A DNA stretch of 64,000 bases from Aphelenchoides besseyi (taxonomy: Eukaryota; Nematoda; Chromadorea; Rhabditida; Aphelenchoididae), in NCBI GenBank assembly GCA_024699855.1, contig JAMPIQ010000003.1:3968001-4032000 (forward strand). Direction: 5' to 3'. A program made the position numbers and the translations under genes. Of this stretch, positions 49,801-63,773 are shown in pieces. Within the stretch, counting starts at the first letter, position 1. The number at the start of each line of letters is the position of its first letter. The notes under the pieces were generated by a model, which made no database searches, was not told the DNA's origin, and saw nothing but the letters and a program-made list of their open reading frames with translations.

Positions 49801-52800
49801 CAAGCAGTCCAAGCAATCAAAAACGCCCGTAATCCCGTTCGTTTTGTTGTCCAATCGCTGCAGAGTTTTTCTCCGGACAGAGTGAGTTAAACCTCAGATC
49901 ATATGTTCCTTCATGGCTCTGAAAGACCTTTTAATTAGGTGATTTACGTTGTTTTGTTACTTCTATTCACAGTTTTTGAATACGCTAAAAGAAACCTGAC
50001 GTTTTCTTTCAATGGCCAATTGCCGCAGAATTTCTAAATAGCCAAATTGACAGCAACAAAAACAGGTCGCCGAGCAGCCCGAAGGTTGAGGTCACTTTTC
50101 ACTTTTTTCCGTTTTAGTTTTCTCGCAAATCACCCGGTGGTTCTGACGAACCTTTGCATCAACAAAAAGTCGAGATTGTTCATCAAAGACGTGAAGTTCA
50201 AAGCACCTCATCTGCGCCGTTAACTGCGACCGAGCCCATGGAACTTCATGTTACGGATAAGATTGAAGAGCGAAAAGTCACCATTCGACCGGAAATTCCA
50301 CCGAAGCCGGTGATTGCGCCGAAACCGACAATCACTTGCGAACCATCGACTTCGACAGCCGATTCCGCACCTCGACGTCCTTTGGCGGAACTTCGCGAGA
50401 GTATGAGAAGGAAAGTAGAGCCTGAAAGTGCAGCAGCTTTGGAGAAAACCGTAGATGACGAGGAAGAAGAAGATCGTTTTTGTTATACAGAAAGTAAGTT
50501 TCGATCGAAATGCCTATAATAATCTATTGATTTTAGAAAAAATACAACACAAATACGGGAATCTACCAGGAACACCGACGCTTATCAGATTACAAAACAT
50601 TCCGCCCAATGGTCTGGGTCTTTCGTTAGCTGGAGAAAGTAAAAAGGTTTTTATTGTCGACGTCAAATCCACATCTCCTCTTCCGCTGCTTGTTGGCGAC
50701 GAACTGCTCGAAATCAATGGACGTGTGCTCTTCGGTTTATCACATCAGAGTGCCACTACGAAAATACGAGAGTGTTGTGACGGAGATGAATTGGCGTTGT
50801 TGATTTTACGACCAAGTAAACCGCAAACTGAAGAACCGAAACCCGAGAATCCGCTTACAACCCCGGTAACAAAATTGAAGGTAGGCAATCGAGAGTAACT
50901 GATTGGTCAGAAGAAACCTGCGTTCTGTTTGTGTTATATACAGTTAGAGAAATTTGATCGTTTTCAAGTACCAATTCATAAGTGATTTGAAACGTTGACT
51001 GTGAGTTTACTCATTCGATCCTTCGCGCATTCTCGTAGCCTTTGAATACCTATACAAAAGTAAAGGTCAATTTTCTTGGTGCTTTCAACGTATTCAACGA
51101 GTTTTCTTTGCGACTTTAACATCAGGAAACATACAATTTGGCGCTGTTGAAGCGGACAATGGTCCCATTTCGGGATATGCTTTCCGTCTAATTCTCGACG
51201 CGCCTTCAGATTGAATTTCGAAGTGAAAATCGCGATTTCTTTCTTCGCCGTTCGACGTTTAACAAAAATTTATTCAATTTCAAAGTTTCACTTTTTCTGA
51301 ACAGCATTTTCTTCTCGAAATCCCCGCAATGTTCATCAACTCAGCTTTTCGTTGTTAAAACGATTTTACAACCAAGTGACTAATCTGCAGTGTAAGACAT
51401 TCAGAGGTCTTACTACTCTTTTGGAGAAGTAGATTCGCGAACTGGTTGTTCCAGCGGCTTCTCAACGAAATTAAACTCGTGGACCTAATTGCAAATTCGG
51501 TTTCACAAATTCTCTTCGTCTCAGCAATCCGACACTTTCGGACGCCGAATCTCATCCTCCGTCCAATGGTAGTTTCTACATCAAAAGTTTATCGATTTAA
51601 ATGAAAGTTCGAAGAGGTTTTGTTCGAATGCGGGGGTCTTAATCTGCGTGCCAATTGCCACTTTCTTTGCCACAACAACGAACGTTCGTCAGCTCGTTGT
51701 TGTTCGCAGTGAAATCTCGAATTTTGACGCGAATCTCGTTTCCGGTCTGTGCGAAGAATTCGGTTGTTATTCTGTGGCTTTTAAGCAATGGAGTTCACTT
51801 GTCGAATACTCCGAGCATTTTTTCATTCTGACTATTGAGTTGATTTGCAATGATTCGCAAAATCAGTAACCGACTTTATCGAATCGGTTTGGTGAGTTGG
51901 CTGATAGTTATCATTTCACTCTAAGAATCCAAAAGTTCTTGACTCCAATAACATTGTATCTCTTCGGAAGTTTTTGTTCATTTCTCAATCTTTTAGGGCG
52001 AAGATCCGTCGGCTGGAAATCAAGCCGAATCGTTGGCGCCGAAACTCAGTTTGCCGGCTGATTTGCACAACAACAACACGTCCAACAACAAACTTGGTCC
52101 CATCGCTAATCACAGTCCGTCTTCCCTTCACGATGTCAGCCAGACAATCACCACCTTGCAATCATCTCCCGGACACATGGACACCAACCGTAGGTTTTGA
52201 GTTAACAAAATTGTGAGCCGTTCGCGTTCTGGTCAATCAATCTTAAATTTGTTTTGGTTTAAACGACTTAAACAGCAATGAAAAGCGAAATTGAGTTGTG
52301 AGAATTGAGTAAAAAAGGAATACATTTTCTACCGAGTGATTACGCGAGGACTCAGGAGTGTGGAACAAACCGAATTGCCCAAGTTGAGAAGCTTGACGGT
52401 CCCCTACGGCCTCTCTGCCATCTTTTCGTTTCTCCACTATCGTCCGAGTTCTTGGCCCACGGCGCATTTCGACGAATTTGCGCCCCTTTTGGACTTCAGA
52501 TTCCCACTCGTCTTTTCCGTCGCGCAACTTTTTTTATTTACTTCTTTTTGTCCCCATTTTGCTCTTCATGCTTCCGCTGCGTTCCAATTTTGACGCAAAG
52601 AAGAGAATTCCGGATGGCGTAGTCAATCGTCATTGCGTGTCCTCTCGTACGTTCGGTTGTTGTTTAATTGAGTTGCGTGATTGCACAATCCACATCGAAT
52701 CGGCCGGTCTTCTGCACCACGACTTTCAGGTGTTAGCAGTTAAACAGAGCCAATTTACATTTTCGTTTTGACTAATTATACGCAACGTCTGTTTTTGGCG

Positions 52801-54943
52801 TTTGAATTCCAAAACAGTACGTGGTAGTTGGCTGGACGAGTTTGTCGACTGAAATTTCAATTGCAAATGAATTGCGTTCTCACGGTCTTTCTTACACAAC
52901 TTTCAGCGCACAATCCGCCAATTTCTCTACTCATCTTCGGCAAATGAACGAATTTGACTCCAACTCGATGGAGAACATGCGCGCCAATTTCCGATGCGTC
53001 TGCTAGATGTCTCCATCGACGGACTTTCAACGTGTTGGTCGTCGTTTTATCGATCGACTGGACCTTTTTTCTTTCTCGACTTCCTTGACTAAAATGCCAG
53101 AGGCGAAGAAAAGACGACCAAATGGCCAAGTTCTATTCCTTTGGCCGTGCCGCCTAGTTTTTCATGTCCAATAGTCCGTTTTTGAATTGAGTAGGCTTGT
53201 CGAACTCGATTTTAATCCGCCCCAACTCTTCCGCCTATTGAATCTCGACTGCACGTGAACGGCTCACTCGTCGGAATGGGAAACGTAAAAGTCCACAACA
53301 CGAACTTTCAGGCCGCAAGAAAAGTTGGCAAATGGAACGCACGGCAATCTCGGCGGGTACAGAGTGTTTGATCGAAATCGACAAAGATGGAAAAGGTCTC
53401 GGATTGTCGGTGGTTGGCGGCTCGGACACTGTTCTCGGATCGATTGTCATTCACGAAGTCTATCCCGACGGTGCAGCAGCAACGGACGGTCGATTACAAC
53501 CCGGTGACCAAGTGCTCGAGGTTTGTTGTTTGTTGATGCAGTTAGTACAAACCGTGGTTTTTTTAGGTGAATGGAACATCACTTTCTGGACTCAATCACG
53601 ATCAAGCGATCACTATCCTAAGACGCACTCCAGCTAAAGTTCGACTTCTCGTATATCGTGACGTTAATCTCCAACTCAGTCTACTTGATCCAACTCAATT
53701 GTACAACATTCATGAAATTGAAATCCACAAGAAGGCCGGACGTGGATTTGGGATTGGAATCTGTGGTAAGTGTGAGTCTTTGTTGCTTAATTCTTACTAT
53801 CCGCTTTCCTTATTTTTTATTTTCACTTTGTTTCGATATCATAAACACTTTTAAGTTTATAGATTTAGGCCGAAAAGACGAACCGGGTGTTTATATTTCG
53901 GAAATCGTGAAGGGCGGTGTGGCTGAGGCTGACGGTCGTCTTCTGCAAGGAGATCAGTGAGCTTACAATCAATAAGTAATAATCTTAGTTGGTTCATTTA
54001 GAATACTTGCGGTTAATGGACAGGATGTAGCAACGAAAATGCAAGAAGATGTTGCAACCTTACTTAAGGTTTGTGTTTTAAAGAAATGAGTAGATAAGTC
54101 AAAATTTGAAGACAATCAGTGGCAAAGTGACAATCAAAGTTGGTCGATGGAAATTGAATGATGCTGCAAATCGTATTCAAGCATCTAGACCGTCAGCCAC
54201 TTCATCGGCCGTTGCATCACCTCAACTTCAACGACCATCACCTACGACCGTAATAACAATTCAACAACCATCGACTAGTGGTCTTACGCAGAATACGAAT
54301 TCTACAACCGCAGAAGTTCCTGTTTCCAATGGTACGGCTATTGCACCAACAATATCAACAAAAACTGTGGTTCCTGGTGAAGGCGACGAAGATCGACGAG
54401 TACCTTCTCCAGCGCCTTTGCCGTCATTTGGCGGCTACATGGCTATGGCACCTCAAGATGTGCCACCTGAACCTCAGCGTTTGTCCAACGAATTGTCGCC
54501 TGTAACAGAAGAACCGGGCAGCAACACAGATTTGGTAAGTGAACAAGTTTATTGTCAGTTTATACATTTCTTTTACAGAAATCGTTAGCTGAACCAGCTG
54601 AAATCGCATTGTTGGACATTCATGAGGAAGGATCGGAAGATCATTTGATTCCACTAAAGAAAGACGATGGCCATCAATGGGGAATGGGAATTGGAAAAAG
54701 ACCACGTGGTATTCTAATCACCTCGCTGCAACCCGGTTCAACAGCCGCCGAGAAATTGGTTGTGGGTGATCGTATAATGGCCGTTAATGGAGTTGCAATA
54801 ACGGATCAAGTAAGTGAACAGAAATATATTCGTTGTAATTGAATTTTTACGTTCAGCATTCGGCAGTGACTCATATCAAACTTACGAAAAACCAAGTCGT
54901 GCTTCAGATATCAAGACCAACTTCAACACAACAAGGATTCTAG
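37861..54943 (+). CDS. mpz-1: Multi-PDZ scaffold protein (MUPP1/PATJ/MPZ-1 type)
   Basis: Cytoplasmic scaffold that gathers membrane receptors and polarity proteins through PDZ domains. The start at 37861 ([13 protein letters not shown]) is followed by a helical N-terminal region ([27 protein letters not shown]) that may be L27-like, and a degenerate PDZ-like block ([12 protein letters not shown]). Ten recognisable PDZ domains follow with carboxylate-binding loops: [11 protein letters not shown] (42 kb), [10 protein letters not shown] (44.1 kb), GLGLSLEG (45.2), GLGFSIIDY (45.8), PLGIVIDA (47.6), FGISIVGG (49.5), GLGLSLAG (50.6), GLGLSVVGG (53.4), GFGIGICG (53.75) and WGMGIGKRP (54.7). PDZ 7 and 9-10 match MUPP1 particularly well ([28 protein letters not shown]). 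Stop at 54941-54943. It mixes 40-50 nt introns with long ones (38382-40373, 42255-43655, 44169-44796, 46190-47109, 50880-51998, 52195-53312). Confidence 0.92.
38382..40373 (+). other. Long first-third intron of the multi-PDZ gene
   Basis: About 2 kb from 'cg|gtgagc' to 'tttcag|aacc'. Joining the two exons keeps the frame. Contains many fairly long open frames on both strands and clustered TTCG/CGAA words, but no domain or splice structure of a nested gene. On the minus strand near 38605-38620 GGTTCAAATCC resembles a tRNA B box without a matching A box. Confidence 0.6.
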
Positions 54944-55537
54944 ATTGAAATTATCTTCGTCTTTCCTCTTCTTTGTTTTTGTAGATTGTGAACGAAAGCT
55001 CCAGTAATCTCTCGGGTCATGTTCTTTTCTTCATTGGCATTTCTTTCCCCGTGAATGTCAACCTTTGTTGCCAATCGGATCCTCAGTTTCAATTGATCAG
55101 TTTCATTTATCAGATTGCCAAAATTCTTGTGCCGTTTTGTTGATAATAAAAACTCACAAATTACTCATCCGCTTCAACTAAAGTCTGACGATCTGATCCT
55201 AAACTGATGACTCACATGCCATTAAGCAGCTGAAGGTCGCAACGCAAATCTCGAATGAAGTGCGATTAACAACAGAAATTTTTTGATCACTTGAGTTCGA
55301 AGATTTTCGAAATCCCACCACAGATCGCATTGTCAGCGCCTGTCAAAATGCGAGCAGAAAGCGGAGCTTCTTGGGCGAGTGTCCCGCCTTAGGCCACTTG
55401 CTAGTGAGCATCAGACAAACTTCACCCTTTTCTTTTTAAACACAAGAGAAATCAGTTCGATTGCGGTGAAAAGTCCGAGGAGTGGACGAGTGCGGCGCTT
55501 AATCATTTCGTTCTAATTCCTCAACAAGCTGACCGTT
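54944..55537. other. Short intergenic interval
   Basis: 3' flank of the multi-PDZ gene and promoter region of the drebrin-like gene, both on the plus strand. Nothing else seen. Confidence 0.5.
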
Positions 55538-57478
55538 ATGACTTGTAATTTGGTTAACAACGAGACCGCGTTGTTGGAAGCCTTCAATAGTGTCTGCGAA
55601 TCGTCGGATGAATGGTAAGTCGAATTTGCACACAATTCAATTTTCTAATTAACATCTTCTGTTTTCCTTTAAATGATGACATCTCCTTGACACGAATAGC
55701 AATGTTTTCGATTATAATCCAAAACTAAAAATCAAAATGACGTGAAAGTGGGTGCAGTATCTTTGTGTTTTATGACTCAACAAGAAACGGACATTCTGAT
55801 ACGGAAATTCATATTTTGAGCATGAAGAACCCGCAACATCATAACACTTTTGTTATTCAAAGCAAAACTGAAATTACTGTTGGATGCTTCCGCGTAATAA
55901 GCCACCGCTCTTGAGCTCGAGGGCAAATGTTTGTCTCAAACGTACGAAGATTTTTTCGTATCATATTCCAGATTTAACGAGCATCCAATTGCCGCCTCGA
56001 ATAAAGAAACCCACAAGCGGCGAGCCAACTGCTGACCACAGGCATTTTCATCTGGCCATCTGCTGAACTGAAAATTAAAACTGAAATCGCCGATAAATCA
56101 ACTTGAAAAAAAGAGATTGATTATCGTTTGACAGAAAGGAATCCAAACAAAGACCCAATTAACATTTAGGGCCATCTTTGAGTACGAACCAAACTCAAAC
56201 ATCGTGAAATTGGGAGCGAATGGTACCGATGGACTTCAAGAGTTGCTTCAAAACTTTGAACCCTCAAAAGTTCAATACGGATTTACTTCCGTTAGTTCTG
56301 CTGACGAAAAGCAACGCAAAATTGTCTTGATTCACTGGGTGAGTGTTTTCGTCGATTCATTTTACAATCAAAAGATTTCAGCAGGGAGAAGCCGTTCCTG
56401 CGGTTCGACTTGCTCATACAGCGTCTCACGTTGAAGAGATTCGACGTTTTGTTCGTCGTTTGCACAGTACGATCTACGCTCGAAACACCGAAGATCTTGA
56501 TCTTGAAACCATTCGAAAGAAATTGAACTTGATGTCTTCGATGGGACCTCAACAAACGCAGAAACCGGTACCGTTCGTTCCGCCTACTCCAGTCGGCTCC
56601 GTGTACAAACCGGTAAAGGATGATCTACAGCTTTCGGAGCGAGAGAAGTTTTGGCAAGAAGTGAGTCAATGAGAATCCTGAAAGTTAATGTGAATTCGAC
56701 TTTTAGATGCGAGCCGAAGAGGAAGATCGAAGGAAGGAAGAAGCGAAAAGACGTGAAGAACAACAGAAACAGTTTCATATCGAGCGTAGACTACTCGAAA
56801 AAGAACTGCACGATGCACATTTGAATTCTGCTGTTCGCGCAGCTCAGAAAGCTGCTGCACAACAACCACCACCACCAAAACTGCCCAAACCGGCGGCCAA
56901 GAAAACGTTGGTTGGTGGAAGAGCGGCGGTAACGAGCATCTGCATCGAATACAAACACTCTTGCTTTTCAGATGTTCGAAGAAGAAATCGCGAAAATAGC
57001 GAGTAGCACCGTGACACCAACTCGTCCAAAAGAATTCAAATTTCAAGTTGGAGTCCAATCGAAAAATACTTCGATTCCCGTGAATTCGAGTGCGTATATT
57101 GACGATGAAGCGAACTTTGTGCCCATAATCGAAGATCCAGCAAAACCCGTGGCCAAAGTCACTCCACAACATCAATCAATTGAGACACCAACTCAACAGT
57201 CGAGTGAATTGACCGACGAACCGTTGAAAGAAAAGCCAACAGCTCCGCATGAAGGAGAACGAAGAGCGATTACGATTTGGTCGTACGAAGCTGATGGCGA
57301 CGATGAATTGACTTTCGAATCGAACGATTTGATCGTCGAAATCGAACAACTCTACGACGGTTGGTGGCGTGGACGTTCGTCAACAACTGGCAGAGTAGGA
57401 TTGGTTGGTGATGAGTATACTTTGTCTAATTCAAATCTTCTGTTTCAGTTTCCATCGAATTACGTCAAATTGCTTTGA
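55538..57478 (+). CDS. dbn-1: Drebrin-like / Abp1 actin-binding adaptor (ADF-H + SH3)
   Basis: Binds F-actin and links it to endocytic and dynamin-type proteins. ATG at 55538 opens MTCNLVNNETALLEAFNSV, the start of an ADF-homology domain. A 555 nt intron (55615-56169) splices phase-correctly into AIFEYEPNSNIVKLG, then KVQYGFTSVSSADEKQRKIV and the ADF-H end (VEEIRRFVRRLHSTIY). A highly charged coiled coil follows (EEEDRRKEEAKRREEQQKQ), a Pro-rich segment and a linker. The C-terminal SH3 domain has TIWSYEADGDDELTFES, DGWWRG and a last exon FPSNYVKLL. Domain order and size match the drebrin-like family. Head-to-tail with the multi-PDZ gene. Confidence 0.93.
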
Positions 57479-58051
57479 GCGTCACGATCGTTTAAGTTAT
57501 TCGCTATATCTCTTCCTCAGCTAATCAATGAGTATTTGTTGTGTGACGGCCATAAAGTTTATTATAAAACTAGTGAGCAAAAGAATCTACTTTTGTTGAT
57601 GATCCGATTTGATCCATCCAACCATTTTGTTTCGCGTTTTGATGCCGTTTATTTGTTTCCATTCTTTGATTCGTTGCTCTTTTATCCCTTTTTCGTCGTC
57701 ATTTGCTTCGTATTTGAAATCGTCGAGAATAGAAAGGAACGGCAACGGTTGTCGTTTATACTAAAAGAAACGATCAAAAGTTGTAAACCGAATTTAACGT
57801 ACACATTCATATCGTTCGTCGTTCAAATCAAAAGACCATTGGGTCGCGAACCAACAAAAGTCGTCCAATAGCATGTCGTTGTATAGGAAACGAATCTGCA
57901 AAAGCCCGTTATGTCTGATTGTTTTGAAGTACCGAAATCTCGTCGCCAATCGTATATTGATCGATTCGTTTCGGAATCAGAATATAACCGAAGAGTGGAT
58001 GTGTAGCACAGAGACTGAAGGGATCAGCGTTTTCTGGAGCTTTTTCGATTG

Positions 58052-58593
58052 TTACGGTGAGCCGCGGCTGAAAATCGATTTGATTCTAATAAGTGGAAGC
58101 AAACCTACAAAGATGTTACCATTACGACATTCGAACTTCATATTGATAGCCTTGTAGTCAAGAAGCCACGGTTGACCACGCATTTCATAGCGAATTTTGA
58201 CTGTTTGACCGATCTCCAAATCCTGAAAGTTCTGAATGATTGAAAGGCGATAATAAACGATGATCGTACATTAAATTTCTGTTTATCATACAGCACTAGA
58301 TTGTCTTTTTCAACGAAGATCATACCGACCGTTGAGTTTGTTGCTATAACAATGGCCAAATCCCTTTCGTGAATTGGATATTTTCTTTGAGTATCCAGCA
58401 ACTCGGAAGGTAGCGGAAAATCACTACCCAAACTCATGTTATTGTAATGTAAAAAGATGAGATAAGAAAATTGACGAATAAGTAACAATCCATTGAACCG
58501 AACAAAATGCCAGAAACCCGAAGCGAATGAAATCACGATTGAACCGCAAGCCAACAATGCTGGTAGGAATCGGTTACTAAGAGCCACTTTCAA
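58052..58593 (-). CDS. Unidentified small gene, two exons
   Basis: Exon 1 (start ATG 58593, or the internal ATG of MSLGSDFPL near 58437) encodes PLPSELLDTQRKYPIHERDL, AIVIATNSTVGMIFVEKD and LVLYDKQKFN. A 55-60 nt GT-AG intron leads to DLEIGQTVKIRYEMRGQPW and LLDYKAINMKFECRNGNIF, with a stop at 58052-58054. The longer start adds a hydrophobic leader (FLPALLACGSIVISFASGFW) that could be a signal anchor. The alternating beta-type pattern looks like a small domain, but I do not recognise it. It converges with the drebrin-like gene and diverges from enolase. Confidence 0.5.
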
Positions 58594-59272
58594 GGCTTTT
58601 GGTTTAAGTGTTTCACATCAATTTCTGCAGTTAGAGGGCTTTTTATTATGATATAAGGGTATGTATTGTCGTGGAAAATTTCTATGCCACAACCTTTTCT
58701 TAAAAGTCAGTCCACTTCTTTTTGTTATCATCGAGGCAAATTGAGATCCATGAACAGGACGATATTTCTTTCTTGTCGATTACAACGCCATCAAAACTGA
58801 CTTTACAAGGTTTTTTGTTTACCACAAGGTCTCCGAAACAACTCGGTTTGAGGGCAAATCGTTCGGGCGTTTTTCTCTTGCCACTTCATTTGATCGGCAG
58901 TTTGCTCTTTCGATTTCTGGTGCTCGTTTTTGAGCAATCGGGCGGTTTGGGTGAACGAGTTGCTGTTGCTTCTTTTGCGCTTAAAAGCAACAATGTTGAT
59001 GGACCTGGGTTAAAGATCGTTTTCCCGATTCAGAACAAACTTTTTTACCGTTCGAATGGTGGGAATTTTGTTGACGCAAAAAACCTTCCGACCACGTACT
59101 TTTTTCTTTCATGTTTGTGCCCCTCGGACGAAACGTTTGGATTTGAGAGCGGCGGCCGTTTCTTCTCTTCGAGCGGCGAATTGCATCGGACGTCGATGAC
59201 TTTCTTTTTTTGCTGCGCGTTTCATTTGTGAATAAACGTCGATCTTTTTCAGTTTCTCAACAAAAACCAACT
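58594..59272. promoter_or_regulatory. Upstream region of enolase, with possible splice acceptor at 59252
   Basis: 'gatctttttcag' ends at 59252, twenty bases before the enolase ATG. This fits either a 5' untranslated intron or a trans-splicing acceptor, as in many nematode genes. No TATA or other element is claimed. Confidence 0.4.
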
Positions 59273-60883
<1,611 letters not shown>

Positions 60884-61293
60884 ACAGCTATGTAGTTCAA
60901 TACAATCATAGGTATATTCTCGTACTCTAATGTTCGATCGAAATCGTAGAATCCTGTTTGACTTAAAGTTCCGATTTAATTGTATAAGTTATTTAATCGA
61001 GATAGTAGTTGTCGATTGTCTTGAAAAGGATAAATCTCTTCTAATTCGCTTTTTTATGTGATGTGTGAATAATTTTTCGAATTGGGTCAGAAAACGAGTC
61101 AACTAGTGAGTTTTGTTCGAGCGGAACGCCAATCGCCGATGACCAGTCGGATTGTTCGATCGGAAGTGAATACCGGATAATTCGGACGGTCCGCAAAAAT
61201 GGGCGTTCCGCCACTCTCGCTTTCTATTCTGGTTTCCGCTCATCCCTCTGTTGACATTGAGTTCTTTTTTGCATTCGATTGGTCATTTGGAAA
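60884..61293. other. Short intergenic interval after enolase
   Basis: 3' flank of enolase and promoter of the next plus-strand gene. Nothing else recognised. Confidence 0.5.
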
Positions 61294-62305
61294 ATGAGTT
61301 TGCTGCAAACTTTTGCAGCTTTTTTTCTCCCTTTGGTATCTTCCCAGTTCATGGGCCCCATTGTGCCAATGAATCGCAACTACTTCGGTAGTCCCTATTC
61401 ACCATCATCAATATCTCCCTATTCGGCCGGTGGTTATTTTGATGCTCCTCAAAATCAACCGTCAAACTTCCCGATCTCTCCTCTTAACTCGCGAATGTGG
61501 AATTCCAGACCGATGGATGTTGAGAGTTTCGGATCTTCCGATTTTGCTGCTTATCGACAAAACGCCGCTCTACTTCAACACCAACAACCACACGGTATGA
61601 ATCCATTGATTTCATCAATCAATCCACCCTCTAATCGAATGATGCCCGACTCTATGATGCCTATTAATGCTCAACGTCGAGCATCGATGCCTCCAATTCA
61701 AGTCATTTATGGCAAACCGGGACCAATGGAAATTCAACCTGAAGAACCGACTGTTGGTTCAACACAGCAATCAGCAAGCAGCTCCAGTCAATCATCATTG
61801 CCTCTGTTCTTACAAAGCGCTCCCGAAGACGCTGTTGAAGAAGTAAACACTAGAAAAAGACTACAAATGACAATTGTTTTCAGTATAAACGAATTATTCG
61901 CACCCCGAAGAGTACGTATGAAGAGCAGGTCAAGCAAATCGATCAGTTAGTGGCAAGATTAGACGAAAACAAACAAGTGAGTTCAATAATAAAGTCAACG
62001 ATCATATTCGATTTAGATGTTATACAAACAGTTTATGACTGAAAACGATGATCGTGAGCAAAAACATCGTGACAAAATACACAAGAATGTTGGTGAAATG
62101 TCCGATAAAGCCCAAGAGCAATTTGCCAAGGTTTGTAGTGAATTGATGTTTTCTGAACGCTTTTGTTCAGATCTCTGCACTTCTTCGCAATCCCGCATTG
62201 CCCAACACCGATCGATGGACGCGAGTTTTATCGGTCTATGAAAAAATGGATCCAAACTTACGATCAGAGTTCGAAGACAAATTCGCTAATTTTAGCGCCA
62301 GCTAA
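61294..62305 (+). CDS. Secreted SXP/RAL-2 (DUF148) family protein
   Basis: Start ATG at 61294 gives a signal peptide (MSLLQTFAAFFLPLVSSQF). A long Pro/Ser/Met/Gln-rich, probably disordered region follows (ISPYSAGGYFDAPQNQPSNF; NRMMPDSMMPINAQRRAS). Three short GT-AG introns join exons of the DUF148 domain: YEEQVKQIDQLVARLDEN, MLYKQFMTENDDREQKH, EMSDKAQEQFAKISALL and MDPNLRSEFEDKFANF. The helical pattern with SAQEQ.AKIS..L matches the SXP/RAL-2 family. That family occurs in nematodes, is secreted, and in parasitic species is often a prominent antigen. The disordered N-terminal half is longer than in typical members. About 295 residues. Function not known. Confidence 0.8.
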
Positions 62306-62429
62306 TTTATTTCTTAACCATACGCAAATATCACACGTAAAATAAAAACTGACTAAGACTTAGGAGTGAAATCGACAGACATACTAACCAATCGAAACGC
62401 CTACTGACTAGTGATCATAATCGTCAAAA

Positions 62430-63773
62430 TCAAATAGCACTTGATCCTTGAGTTTTGTAGACAATTTTGAAGTACATTGCATTCATTTGTTCCAAGATGA
62501 TGAACGTCAACACCGTGTGCGGTCCCAAACGCAGGAAGTATGGAGTGAATCCTTTCCTGAAATGAGCAAATTTCTTCAATCTGAAGTTCGAAAAACTAAC
62601 CAAAGACTGAAGACTCCTTCGGTTTTTATGACACGTCCAAGAACGTCCAACATTCCCTAAAAGAAGAGCGGGATAATAGAAGCTAACTGTGAATTACCGA
62701 GTATTCCGGCTTGCCATCAATGATTCTCATGTTTTGAATTCTAAACAATGGAGACATTAAATAAGCTAATAAATTGAAACCAACCGTGTTTTTGCGATAT
62801 CAACCGGCATCGATGCAATTGTTGTAGCAAGACCGGAGACCTAAAGAACATCAAACTCTTATGAACAGCACAATAACTAACCATTGAGGCACAGAAATGA
62901 CATAAAATTCCGTCTTCGATGTATTTCGTGGACAAAATCGCTTGTTTCGCTTGTGAGTACGTAGCTAGTTGAGCGGCATTTACGACCATAGCACGACTAA
63001 ATAATCCAATACATTTGAACAACATTCCAATTTACCCAATGGTTGGAACACAACCCTAAAAACACGTAAATACAATAAGATAACGGTTGTGATAGCCACT
63101 TACCCGCCACAATGCAAACAGTCCTTCTTCGCTGTAGATTCGACCAATTGCATTGAAAACGTTTTTGTAATTCCGACGTTGCTCTACTGGCAATCTTCCA
63201 TCTCCGGTCATGCGAATTAGAGCAACCTAAACATCGAAGTCATTAACAAATTGACATTAGAATGCTTATTTCGCACGGGGTTCCAATGAAACTGCCCACA
63301 GCTCCAGCCGTCATTCCCAATGCACATTTGATTGCAAATGAGGGCGCTTGATCGGGACTAAAATTCGAACATCCGAAAAAACAAGTCAAAAACAATCGAA
63401 TACCTCGAGAACTTTTCGAATAGCCACGTGTAGATGCCTAACCGTGTTGTTGTGTACGATGCTTGTCGAGCCAAACCAGCCGAGAGTCCCGTGTAGACGG
63501 TCAAGAGCCCCTCATTGGCGATTATACTTCGGAGTGCATGAAAGGAAGAGCGATATTCCTTTTTGCCGGTTGTTCCGGACAATTGCATTCGATTTTTAAC
63601 CAAATCAAGCGGCTGCACGAATAATGTGGCTCCCATTCTAAACAGTTTCAATTAGCAACAATTAAAAATCAAATTTGATGCCCAGCAGTTCCACCGAAAA
63701 TGAATTTGACTCCATTCGGAATTCGTTTGACGGGCGATGGAATATCCGCGTTTGAACTGACCATTGTAGCCAT
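62430..63773 (-). CDS. misc-1: Mitochondrial 2-oxoglutarate/malate carrier (SLC25A11 type)
   Basis: Inner-membrane antiporter of 2-oxoglutarate and malate. The start is complement 63771-63773 (MATMVSSNADIPSPVK). The protein shows three carrier repeats with PX[DE]XX[KR] signatures: FVQPLDLVKNRMQLSG, GSFIGTPCEVALIRMTGDG and ASMPVDIAKTRIQNMR. LSAGLARQASYTTTRLGIYT and VVNAAQLATYSQAKQ are typical of this subfamily. The end is RLGPHTVLTFIILEQMN then a short tail, stop 62430-62432. Most introns are about 43 nt and GT-AG. Two are not: 63638-63681 begins GC, and 63227-63269 must begin AT to preserve GTPCE|VALIRM. No intact gene is seen opposite; the plus-strand frame at 62448-62660 overlaps coding exons. 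Confidence 0.94.

Noticed and set aside
62448..62660. Plus-strand 70-codon frame downstream of the SXP/RAL-2 gene
   Set aside because: Antisense shadow of the last exons of the mitochondrial carrier.
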